Of a stretch of DNA of 64,000 nt, positions 45,812-56,465 are shown piece after piece. The position numbers and the translations under genes were made by a program. This stretch comes from Nepenthes gracilis (lineage: Eukaryota > Streptophyta > Magnoliopsida > Caryophyllales > Nepenthaceae), in NCBI GenBank assembly GCA_033239525.1, contig BSYO01000026.1:4712001-4776000 (forward strand), written 5' to 3'. Position 1 is the stretch's first letter; the number at the start of each line of letters is the position of its first letter. The notes under the pieces were generated by a model. That model did not search any database. It saw nothing but the letters and a program-made list of their open reading frames with translations, and was not told the DNA's origin.

Positions 45812-48114
45812 TGACGGACCACATTTACCTGACCGAAATCCGGCAGAGTTTTAACTAAAAAATGGCCGTTAAACTAATACAATCTGTACAAAATCCCTGT
45901 ACAGTACATTATACAACTACAACATATCTCAACACAGAATTCAGAAAGCCACAAAACTACACGTAATACCAACGTCATAGCTCCGTTTATAATGACTTAC
46001 TAGATAAGATGCCATTAGGTACCCTAACAATCATAAAAATCTGCGAAAGCGTATACATCCATCACATAGAACGAAAAGTAAATTACATATATGTCATCAA
46101 CATACACATACAATAATATACAAATGCATCTCAAAATACATAAAAGTACTCCATTAGTAATGAAATCACAAAATCTAAATCCATAAGATCATCCTCAAAA
46201 TCTTCATACCTAGCCGACATCTAATCTTCTACTATGCCTCATCGGGTATAAGGTCGTACTCATCTAAAGGAAGAAAAAATAGTAAATGCGAGCCAAATAC
46301 TCAATAAGGTACAATAATTAAAGATAATAAGTAATATACGTGAAATAAAGTAAAGGGAATAAAAGTATAATAAAGATATATAAATATAAAATATGATTAA
46401 ATGTATTTTTTAGAATACATTTGTCTTTCCCATTTGATTTATTCTTTCTTTAGGTTTTGAAACATACATAAATTTTTTTTATTTTGCGGACTAGAGTCAG
46501 TAGGCCTTATTAACTAACGGAGTAGCCGATCGAAGAATAAAATGTGTATGTCTCCACACATTCTAAGGCACTAACCATAAATCTCGAATTTAACGTTTCG
46601 TGACGGATGATATACTTTTCACCCGATATACAGGACCAGAAAACATATAACAGATACACCACCAGAGTATCTTCTGTGGTCCAGGAGCATTTCTTGATCT
46701 ATTACTATAATATCTTAAAGGATATTAGAAAATATTACCCTCTGAAATATAAATTTTTGGTCTAAACACTTAATTACTTATTTTTAAGGGAAGGTTTCAC
46801 CAAAAATTTATATAGAATTTTACTCCCTGGAGAACAAAACATTAGACATAACAGATTATGGAGTTCCCTTTAGATACTTTGCATAACTTTTATAATTTTT
46901 TAATACGGATACAGATAATCATTTCTATAAATTCATATCTTCACAGGATTATAATTTCCTGGAAAAATTAATATAAAAATTGAGACATGTAAGAAATTCT
47001 TACCGAAATGAGTTAAATATAACTTTAAAACTTCTAGACAACAATTTCCTTGACAAATTCATATAATATAATTTCTAGAGTATATACAAGATAGCATATT
47101 TAATATACATGTAGTTAGACATCACTATTTATGTCCGATAATATTTTTGAAATACTTACAATTAACATATATAAAATATATATACATAAATACCAATATA
47201 CAAAGTACCTTTGTTCATAAAGTTAGGATTACGAATTTTTAAAGTTAAATCATGTATAAATTATATATAAATCGAGTGAATCCAAAGGGGACGCGGGTTA
47301 GGGTTTGGTGAGCATAACACCGTACAAAATTACGAAATAAGAAATTCAATTGATAAATAATTATGTTCAAGGAATAGGTAATGATTTTCTAATGTCACTT
47401 TATACAAAAATCTCAAAAATAAATGGGTAAAATCATTCAAGTGTGGGGTTAGGGTTTCAATACGAAATACCGGTTATAGCTAGGAAATTGGATATAAAAT
47501 AATATATATGCATGCTCAACTCATGAGTTTCATAAAATATAAATTTAATCGGGTATTGAAACGAGGATATCCGAATAAAATTAAACAAAAAGTTCAAAGA
47601 ACGAAAGAAAATTGTATGAGTGCACTTGCCTCAACCCAATCAATCACTTCTCTAACTAGCTCCAAAACGAATTCGAACCCGAGAGCCCCTCTCTCTCCTC
47701 TCTCTCTCTTCTCCCTCTCTCCTTGGTGTTGGAAAGCCAAAATATGCCCAAAATAAAACCCTCACAGGTTTTAAACCCCAAGTTGGCGTTCGAGTGCTGC
47801 CCGACGCATAGCAGGCGTTGCGCTCCTAGATCCAGCGGTGCTCGAGCGCTGGTAGGCACGGGTCCTCTGGAACCGATGCTCACGATGCCGCCTTGGGCGC
47901 CTAGTAGGCGTCTCCCATCGCTACCTTCTAATACATCCGAAACTTAATTTTCCTATATACATTAAGCCTAATTTCGATTATATTACCTTAATTATCCACA
48001 ATTACGATATTCGAATTTAAAAATTAGTACATTATATCAATTGTTAAACTAATTTATTTATGGATTTTGATTTATGATATGTTTTAATTTCGATTTTGGG
48101 AATAGGACGTGACA
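45812..48114 (-). repeat. Repeat B (long LTR), copy 2, minus strand, probably solo
   Basis: On the minus strand it starts TGTCACGTCCTATTCCC at 48114 and ends GGTCCGTCA at 45812 (2303 bp). Both terminal dinucleotides are as expected (TG...CA). GC-rich box 47760-47935, TATA-like GGTTTTAAACC near 47768, CT-rich (minus GA-rich) leader 47685-47725, TTGAGGCAAGTGC at 47626-47638. Flanking 5-mers AATCG and GTTAT do not match, and no primer site or purine tract adjoins, so it is a solo LTR with altered flanks or a rearranged piece. Confidence 0.75.
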
Positions 48115-48124
48115 GTTATAACTG

Positions 48125-48735
48125 AGATTTTTAATTCCTATACCACTGTTAACATAGTAATTACAATTAAAAAAATAATCTCTCTTGGGCTTAGGGATGC
48201 ACCCTCCTTGTACTTGCAGCAAAGCTATGGGAATAACTTTTTGAAACTTGATAGCAGAACTCGAGTAAACCCTTGTTTATTCTAAAGCTCGAATAAAATT
48301 GAAGCAGATAAGTTTGAATATGTCAAAGCTCAATTTGACAATGGTTATTTGCATCTCTAACTCTCACTATAAACAAGATTTTCACTTCATATACCATTAT
48401 AAACATAGTATTTGTAATTAATGAAGGCCATCACTCTCTCTTGAGATTAGGAATTTTTCTTCTAATGCATATATCATATATTTATTAGCAAATAACCTTG
48501 TAAAACTTGGTAGCATAACTCGAGTAAAACCCGTATTCGTGCTCAACACAAATAAAATTGAACTTGACTCGAGATTCGCGCCTCCAACATCAACTATAGA
48601 CAAGATTTTCATTTCCTATACTGCTATCAACATAAGAATTATAATGGTAAAAACATATGTTTCTTGAGATTAGTGATGTTTTCTTCTTGTACATATAATA
48701 GAACTATATTATTTTAACAAATAACGTCATAAACT
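48125..48735. repeat. Tandem array of about 2.6 units, 227-252 bp
   Basis: Units start near 48125, 48377 and 48604 with GATTTT(T/C)A(A/C/T)TT...TATACC/TATACT, then AACATA, TCTCTTG.G.TTAGG, ACTTG.TAGCA.AACTCGAGTAAA and AATAAAATTGAA. The third unit stops near 48735. It begins 10 bp after the end of the LTR at 48114. Confidence 0.8.
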
Positions 48736-48739
48736 TAAT

Positions 48740-49300
48740 TATATTATTTGGTTATAGATTACTTTTGTCTCAGTCGGTACCCATTTGACATATCGTTTAG
48801 AGGTTCGGACGATGATATACGAATTTTATACTAATACGAATGATTGGAGTTTTCATGTGCAAAGGCTTGAAGCACAGAATCCAGAGGGAGAGTATTCAAT
48901 GCACGCTTAAGGGGCACTTGAGCGCAGAAATAGTGGGCACGCGCTCGAGGCACTTTTGAGGGGTGTTTGAGGCACTGATTCCCATGACACCTGCACTCAG
49001 TGCGGTTGAGCGAGATCGAAGCATAAAAACGCACCGGTGCATTTTTAGGATATACTAATTGCAATCTTTAAACTTAGAGGGCGCCATCAGTGAGGGGAAA
49101 AAACATTAAGAGAGAAAGGTAAGCCACTTGCAATTTTCAGACCTAGAGGGCGCCATCAGTGAGAGAAAATGAAGAGAAAAAAAGAGAAAAATGATAAGAT
49201 GAAGATTCGAGCATTTAATTGAGTTTCGAATCGAATTTCAATATCCGTTGACCTTGACTACGCTGTTTTTGGAGTTGAAAAGAACATTTTATCGGTTATT
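48740..49300 (+). repeat. LTR-promoter-like fragment with a 69-bp duplication
   Basis: GC-richer text with repeated GGGCACTTGAG / GAGGCACTTTTGAG words (48905-49010) resembles the promoter part of the LTR at 54590-54790. TAGAGGGCGCCATCAGTGAG occurs at 49074 and 49143, each followed by a purine-rich run. No limits could be set. Confidence 0.45.
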
Positions 49301-50129
49301 TTTCTACTATTTTGTTTTATATTCATTATTACTCAGTTGGATTGATATAATGTATTGAGCCTTTGTATTATTAAGGTTTGTATAATCGAAATATTGTATT
49401 GTAAAGATATTTTTGGACAACTTATTATGTGGTTTTTTTTCTCATTTAAAAAAAAATTTCTCTACATAAAAATTATATTTTACTTAATTATTTATGATTG
49501 TTGTTTTTTTGTGGTGTGTTGTCGAATGTCTTTTCACGATTCAATAAGTGGACTGGGTCCCAACATATATTCACCCTCTCATATTGGGTCCACATTAATT
49601 TTTGACCATGGCATTCCTTGCATAGTATATCATTATTGACATCATCTTCACATACTCGTTTTGGAATCATCTTCCTCAAATTTGCTTTGAAATTATGGAC
49701 CCATCGTTGATTCCATTGATCATCTTTAATTTTCACCAAGAGAAAGATGCAAGCAACTTAATTAATTGATTTACTGCGTGATAAATAATCAAAGCATGAA
49801 TTTTCTAGAGCTCTCTATCAGTTTTTTAGCAAGGAACTTTCTAGATTTTATTTTTAAATTTTTATTATCAAAAAATTTTTATGTCAATTCTACTATCAAC
49901 TTTGATCCTAGTATGAACTTTATTCAGCCTAAAATTTCAATCCACACTGATCATATTCAAGTTATATAATTGTACACATATGATGTCACGTAAAAATAAT
50001 TGAAAAATATACCCACTTTAAAGTTTTAGATTTCATCACTCTGGAAATTTTTTTTGCATAGTATTTATAAAAGTGGTATAAAAATAAAAGTAAATAATAA
50101 ATAATAAATAAGTAATTAAAAAATAAGTT
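49301..50129. other. AT-rich region with one unassigned minus-strand ORF
   Basis: An 83-codon minus frame (49488-49739) contains a polar segment (RKMIPKRVCEDDVNND, CKECHGQKLMWTQYERV) with a CxxCH motif. I do not recognise the family and see no splice or promoter context. It may be a fragment of a repeat. Confidence 0.3.
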
Positions 50130-51292
50130 ATATAATTGTACTTAAGAATAGAATTCCCTAATGAAATAAAAAATTAAGAAACTTGGAACAATAATTACAG
50201 ATAATAAACTTGATAGCGTCAAAAATATTACAATGAAAACTCAAAGAGATTATTCTCGATTTGTAATCTTTTTCTAATTTGTGTTTTATAGCGAATGATA
50301 TTCCTTGGCATGCTTTAGTATATTATTACAGAAGGTTGTCGTCTATTTTGGAACCGCTTACAGTTGGGTCGCCAGAATCGTCGCTGCGACTGATCGGTCT
50401 CGTCTATAAGGATTGTATATAGATATCCCGCCTCTGAGTATTGAATAGGAGGAGATAGTTTTGGATTGTGTAAAAGTAAATACAATCCAAGTTACGACCG
50501 ACCATTTTTTTGTTAGTAAGGCTTACTGATCTATTGACCTCCAAACGAAAAATAAATTTTCCACACAAATTGATAACTAAGAAAAGATAAAGGAAATGAA
50601 TTAAAGAAAATTGGAAACAAATCATGAAAGCATTTCTTCCGAATCGTGATTCATAGCCTCATATGCATCTTTGTCCTTCATTTATGCGTTATTATATATT
50701 TTGAACACGAAATTATACATGTTCTTTGATATATATATATAACTTTTTGAGTTTTTGCTCACCCTTACTATTTTTCTTCCTTCAAATAAGTATGAGTTGC
50801 ACCTGATGAGGCGGGATAGAGGATGAAAGTCGGTTAGGCTCGAAGACGTTGAAGACAACCTTATGGATTTAGTTGTGAAGATTTGTGTCATGTGATGAAT
50901 TATTTTTTATTTTGATGGTTTTCATATATAGATATATGCATATGATGATGTTAATGATAAAGACATATTTGTAGTGTAGCTTCCACTGTACTGAGAAATT
51001 TTTATGCTTCCGCATATTTTTATGGTTTGTTTCAGGTACCTAGTGGCATCCCTTAGTGTCCAATATTGTATCCGGAGATATAACGTTGGAGACATAGAAT
51101 GATTGTAACGGTTTTAGGATCCCATGATTAGATTTTTGTATTGTCTGGATGTTGGTGTTTAATATGAATGGATTTTTAGATTTTGAGGACATATATTTGT
51201 TGTATAGAATAGTATTATAGGTTTTATATTTGGTCAACATTCAAATTATAGTCAAAATTTTATCAGATTTTCGACTAAAAATGTGAACGTCA
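50130..51292 (+). repeat. Repeat B, copy 3, 5'-truncated, plus strand
   Basis: AGAATAGAATTCCCTAATG (50145) equals the text near 44131. Then GAAGGTTGTCGTC (GAAGGTCGTCGCC), GATCGGTC, CTATA.GGAT..TATGTAGAT, TACGACCGACC, ATCCCTTAGTGTC... and the end AACGTCACATA (51282-51292) follow in the same order as in copy 1. The promoter half is missing. Confidence 0.75.
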
Positions 51293-52322
51293 CATACTCT
51301 ATAAATAAACTCTCATAAAGAAATTCCATGGACGATTAAGTATGGTCAAACCCATAAAAGTGTCACGCGATTTGTCCGACTCATTTTTTCTTGTTACTTC
51401 TTAGCAAGGATGTAGGCAATGGACGAAAGTAGTGCATTCAAAGATATTAAGTGTGATATGAATTTTTTTTTTTTTTTTTAGATTTAGTTCATTTGAAAAT
51501 TTGATTGAAAAAAGCATGTAATAAGATTTAATATGACTTTTAAGTGGAGGTAAGTAGTGGTTATAGACAGACTTTGTCAAAAGCCTAAGACCATAGCCCA
51601 ACACTAGCCTCGCTTGTGACAAAAGCAAGGCAAAGCCCCCACGGTATGCATTTGTTATATTTTTGGGCCAAATAGTTTTACTATATTATCTCATTTTGCA
51701 CTAGGATTTGTATGATTAGAAAAACATGATTTGTAAACCCTTTCTTATAACCCTATTTTCAAAAATATTAAATTTTTTTCATATTTGTCTGTAATTCTTT
51801 CTTTTCAAGGTTTTTCAAATAAATCTAATATTTTATTATATAATTGCTTAATATTTTACTGTTACTAATATTCTGGATTCATGATGAAGAAATGATGCAA
51901 ATGAGCTCATATATAAATGGTAGATATTGCATGGGAAAGATTATTCAAATACACAATGCTTTCCCACACCAAAGTCCATATTATCAACTTAAAATATTAT
52001 ATGAACAATTTTTATATACTATTTTTATAATTGCTGACACGATATAGAATCTGCTGAATATCATGTAAGTAAAAGCCTTTCGGATTTTTAAATTAGGGCC
52101 CACAATTGTAAAAAAAAAAAAAAAAATTGTGTATAAATATTGTAAAATGGAAATCCTTATGATCCACAAATTTGGTGCAAAAGAAAAAATGTATATAAAT
52201 GATCAAATTTCCTCACAGGGCACAACCCATGCCAAAGGGCAGAATGGAAATACATTCACTATAAACAACCAAATTAACGAACCAAGGCGACATAAGATGG
52301 GATCAAGACCATCAAGATTACC
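51293..52322. other. AT-rich intergenic sequence 3' of the small secreted-protein gene
   Basis: Poly(T) at 51465-51480 and poly(A) at 52110-52126. No gene motif. Confidence 0.5.
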
Positions 52323-53045
52323 CTAAAGCGGAGATGGCGCAGGTGACGGGATCATTCCACATGGACCTTCTTGAGACGATTGATTTGGGTCTGGCGATGG
52401 AAGTGACGGGGTGTGTATTAATCTAAGGTTCCTCTCGGACTGCTCTCTCTGTTCTTTATAATTGTCAATTATCGACGACATTTCATCCTCTCGGTCACCT
52501 TCCTTTAGGCCCTGGATCATCTTCCTATCACTGTCATTGAACTTGGAGAGCAGCTGCCAGATATTCTCTTCACCATGATTTAGCCCAGAAAAAGTAAAAA
52601 CAAAAGAGAAATATTAATAATCAGTAATAGAACAGAAAGTTGAAGCTCTAAGACTAATCTGAAGCTGCTAACATTCTTCCTTTCTTTATTTTCATAACAT
52701 GACAGTAAGATTAGTTAATTCTAACTTGAAAACCATATTTTCAAACTATAGAACCTCCTCTTTGAAATTCAGAGTGTCAGCCCAACCAAATACCCTTGAA
52801 TAGATGAAAGCAGGGACCCGCCTTCCCCAAATCCTGAATATATACTTAGATTGACCCTAATTAATCTCTCCCATATTCCAAAGCCCCTGTAAAAATTTTT
52901 GCCTAAAGAATTGAAGAGATAAATGAAAAATAACAGTAAAGAACGTACCATTAGAAGCAGGTGCAGGAGCCCAAAGTTCTGCAATAGCAACCCAAAGAAG
53001 GAAAATCGTCAGCACTGCTATCATTGACTTCAAATGGGGTTTCAT
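52323..53045 (-). CDS. Small secreted protein gene, two exons, function unknown
   Basis: Exon 1 is 53045-52949 and exon 2 is 52567-52323. Removing the 381-bp GT-AG intron (donor GTACGT, acceptor GGTGAAG) keeps the frame and gives 113 residues. Residues 1-20 are MKPHLKSMIAVLTIFLLWVA: a basic start followed by a hydrophobic core, a typical signal peptide likely cut around residues 22-26. The mature part has a polar helix-prone centre (QLLSKFNDSDRKMIQGLKEG, then acidic and basic residues to about 85) and a Pro/Ser-rich tail (LPSPDPNQSS, IPSPAPSPL) like hydroxyproline-glycosylation modules of cell-wall proteins. A TATA box lies 75 bp upstream. Only one Cys lies after the signal, so it is not a Cys-rich peptide. 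No named peptide-hormone family fits. Intergenic and retrotransposon sequence surrounds it. The splice model is my inference. Confidence 0.65.
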
Positions 53046-53109
53046 GTTTCAACTCTAAAGAGAGAGTAAATGTTTGGTATATTGAAACTTCAGCGTAACT
53101 TGATTTCTA

Positions 53110-53500
53110 TCAGCATAGGTTTATATAAGAAGTTGGTCTATTTCTTAAGCTCATATTGAAGGGAATGTGGTAACTCTGTCAGTTGAATAATTGATTATTC
53201 TATCTACCAGGATGACAAAAGATAGAGTAAAAGCATGATGTATGCTAATTAGTAGGTGCATAGGTTTAGAGAAGAAGTTAAATCTATTTCATAAGCTCAC
53301 AATATGATCCATAGCAATGTAGTATGGCTCCATCAGTTGAATTATCGATCATTCAAATGATTAAGAAGAAAGATAATATGGTAGATCTCTGACAACTCAA
53401 TATGAAAAATCACATTCATACAAATTTCACATACAATCAGACATGGTCCACATAAATTATGTACACTTACGCCATCAGTTGAATAATTTATTGCCGTGGG
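53110..53500. repeat. Duplicated upstream segment of the small secreted-protein gene
   Basis: GCATAGGTTTATATAAGAAG (53113) and GCATAGGTTTAGAGAAGAAG (53259) start two related segments that share CTATTTC.TAAGCTCA and a following GTCAGTTGAAT.AT.GAT.ATTC. A shorter third piece (GCCATCAGTTGAATAATTTA) is at 53472. The TATA sequence is present only in the gene-proximal copy. Confidence 0.7.
53120..53129 (-). promoter_or_regulatory. TATA box of the small secreted-protein gene
   Basis: Minus-strand CTTATATAAA, 75 bp before the ATG at 53045. A pyrimidine/adenine leader with TTTACTCTCTCTTTAGAG follows, usual for a plant 5' UTR. Confidence 0.6.
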
Positions 53501-53546
53501 CATCTGTCTTTTGAATGCACTAGCAATTTTGAGAAAGTTAATAGGC

Positions 53547-54060
53547 TCTAGGGCCCTATTTGATTACTAGTATGAATAGTAAAATGCTACACTAAATACT
53601 TATTTCATCTACAAACAATTAATATACATTAATAGAAAGTCAATATGGATCCTTAATAGACTCTAGGGCCCTATTTGATTACTAGTTTGAAATAATATAT
53701 GTTATACAAAATAATTATTTCATCTATAAAATATTATTATTATCACCATCAACATCACCTCCAAGGTCACTTCTGCCACCATCACTACCACCACCACCAC
53801 CACGATAATCACAATAGCTAGAATTAGAGACAGGCAGTCTTGGCAACTACCACCGCCGTAGCTAGAAAATTTTTATTCAATATATTTTGGGAATAAATAA
53901 TATTGCTTCCTTTTGCATTGATTATTTTCGTTCAAACAGTAATGTATGTTTGTGAGAATAACTACTCTGACCAAAAAAATAAACAGAATTAAAGCATTAA
54001 GATTCCTTAGAAACTAGGTTGGAAATGGAACCTAATTCATTCGAACCAAACATCACACAA
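53547..54060. mobile_element. MITE-like segment (hAT/PIF-style ends), tentative
   Basis: CTCTAGGGCCCTATTTGATT at 53547 recurs at 53662, each followed by ACTAGT.TGAAT/AA and a TTATTTCATCTA block, so the left end is duplicated. The right side ends TTCGAACCAAACATCAC (about 54058), whose complement GTGATGTTTGGTTCGAA resembles the left end GGGCCCTATTTGATT. An ATC/ACC microsatellite lies at 53735-53812. No target duplication was identified. Confidence 0.35.
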
Positions 54061-54196
54061 GGTAGGAAGAGAGGAGTTTGGAGATAATTAGGGTCTATTT
54101 GTTATAACTCCAAAATGATTCTCTGATAAGGATAAAAATTAGATTTTTGTGAAAAAAGACTTTTGGAAATAGTTGTCAATGGAAAGGACTAATTTT

Positions 54197-54480
54197 CACT
54201 ACAATAATTTTTATTTTTAGTCACAAAACATTTTGCTACTATTAATTATAAATTTATTATTAAAAGATTTAACGATGATACATGTCACTAGGCTGTCACT
54301 GAAAATCCGTCACTAGTTTCTTTAGTGATGAAAATAATTTGTCATTAAATAATACCCTATAATGACAAAAAATAATTTTGCCACTAAAATATATTTTTAG
54401 TGAATATAAATTTTACCACTAATACTAATTAAATACGTCACTAAAATATATATTTAGTGGCAATTAATTATGTCACAAAA
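54197..54480 (+). mobile_element. 5' terminal part of a CACTA (En/Spm-type) DNA transposon
   Basis: Starts CACTACAATAATTTTTATTT and carries many subterminal repeats of TAGTGAC / GTCACTAAAA in both orientations (54230-54470), the usual transposase-binding layout of CACTA ends. The mirror end (...TTGTAGTG) and a transposase were not found in the window. A few bases of it continue after the inserted LTR (56466 on). Confidence 0.75.
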
Positions 54481-56465
54481 TGTGTAAGGTACGAATTTTA
54501 AATTACAATTTTGATTATGATTAATTAAAGAAAGTTTCGAGGTTAAATGAAGAAATTAGGTCAAAGTCAATTTTGGATTAAGTCACATTGAGTTGAATGA
54601 CGATTGATCGGCGCTTGACACGCACACCTGCATGTTCTGTGCATAGAGGTCGCCTAAAGGACGCTTGACCGAAATTCAAGCATATTTTTGGCAAAATGCT
54701 CACACCCGATGCACATTCAATGGACGTTCAAGCATACTGTTTGTAGATTGTTAATACTTGATATGCACCTGAGGTGATGCTCATGTGCCACAATGTTTTG
54801 CCATAGTGTCTGATATATGCCAATCTTTTATAAAAGTCATGTCCAACTAATTGTTAGTCATTTTTTGTCAAATTTTGAAAGAAGAGAAGAGAGGAGAAAG
54901 AAAAGGCCAAGAGAAGGTCATTTGAGGTGAATCCAAGGAAGATTTTGGTAAATTTGAAGTCAAGGCAAGTGCATTATGGGCCTCTTTTCTTTGCTACTAA
55001 TTTTTCTTCATTTTATCGAGCATTTATTATTTCAAATGTTCATACATATCACATTTTTATAATTAAAATAATTATACTTTACATGTATGAACTCTCGCTC
55101 TTATTTTTTATAATTTTTATGTTTATGTTCTTAGTTCTTATATATTTTGTGTTGTTAAATTATTTCCCTACAATTATATTTATACATGTGCTAAAATTTT
55201 GAATTAATGCTCTCATATATTATGAATTTCGTATATGATGTTCAACATGTTCTAAATTCTCAAGTATATATTTATATTTCTTAAATTTGCTATAATTTGC
55301 ACCTGCAAGCTTGTCAATTAAACTGCAATGTTAAAATTAAGAAATTTTTACTGGTTTTTCTGTCATTTCTTGCTAAAAACAGTTCATATGTTGAAAATTT
55401 TCAAAATATAGCTTTTGTATGTTTTAAAATGAGCAAGTTTTAGTTTCTACAGAAAGTTAAGGCATTCTATAACATGTCTTTGAAATAATTTGATAGAAAG
55501 CTCTATAATTCTGAAAGAACTAAAGATATTTTCTCTAAAATGAGAAAATACAAAAGACTATTTGTGTTTGTGTAGGATTTTTCCTTTGTTATGAACCATT
55601 GTGAAGTCCATTGTATATTAAGTCGAGTTCGAACGTATCATCTGAGGGTGAAATATATTATAGTTATAGGAATGTCAATTTAGTCTTGAATAGTAACATA
55701 AAATCTTTTATTGTGTGAAAACAAATAAAACTCGAGCTTCGACTATTTTCTTCTTTGTTGGTGAGGACCTACTGGCCCATGGCCCACAAGAATTAGTATG
55801 ATTTGAGCATATTTTCATAATGTATTAGTTAGAATAAAAAACTAAGTCATCAATTTGAAATTATGCATGATTGTTATGGAAATTTTTTAATCTTGCATCT
55901 GAAATTTAATCATGTTTCTTCCCGCATAATTATGAAATAAACAATATGTTTGATTATGTAAATTACATGCCTTACTAAACAATTGGTTTACTTTTACTTT
56001 TATTTTTGCTAACACCCTTCAATAGGTCTTGAATTGTAACATAAAGATCTTTGGAATGTAGATTTAGGATATAGATATTTTGATATTGTATTGCTGTCTC
56101 AATCAATAGTCTTAGGATTCTTATTTCATTTCAGTTGAATGAATTTGTAATTGATTTAGTTATTGCAATATATTTTCAGTAATATACTTAGACTTTGATT
56201 CTCTTCTCAATAGTTCAGATGAGTGCTCTGATTTTTATATAGACATATTTCCTTATACATGTTTTAACATCAGGGTGTGATCGGTATTCAAAGCCCATTT
56301 TGGGTCCATATTGTCGACATATGATTTAGTATGAAAATTTTAGAACTTTAGGAATTTTGTCGGTCCCACTTTGAATCTTGAAATATAATAAAGCAGGATA
56401 TTAACTAAATAGATTAATTAAGAAAATAAACTTACTATTTATTCAGGACCGGAAAGAGGGCATGA
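54481..56465 (+). repeat. Solo LTR inserted in the CACTA end
   Basis: Starts TGTGTAAGGTACG and ends GAGGGCATGA, with CAAAA on both sides (54476-54480 and 56466-56470). The host reads ...GTCACAAAAGTCATATAAT once the insert is removed. Inside: GCGCTTGACACGC-type promoter words (54612-54720), CTTTTATAAAAG (54827), a GA-rich leader (54878-54915) and TCAAGGCAAGTGCA (54960). No primer site or pol domain, hence solo. The expected final CA of the LTR is not clean: the end could also be placed at 56467. Confidence 0.75.

Noticed and set aside
42728..48114. Treating the inverted repeat B pair as one foldback element
   Set aside because: Each arm has a complete internal LTR order (promoter, leader, TG...CA type ends in copy 2), and a third copy exists at 50130-51292. 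Two separate LTRs are simpler.
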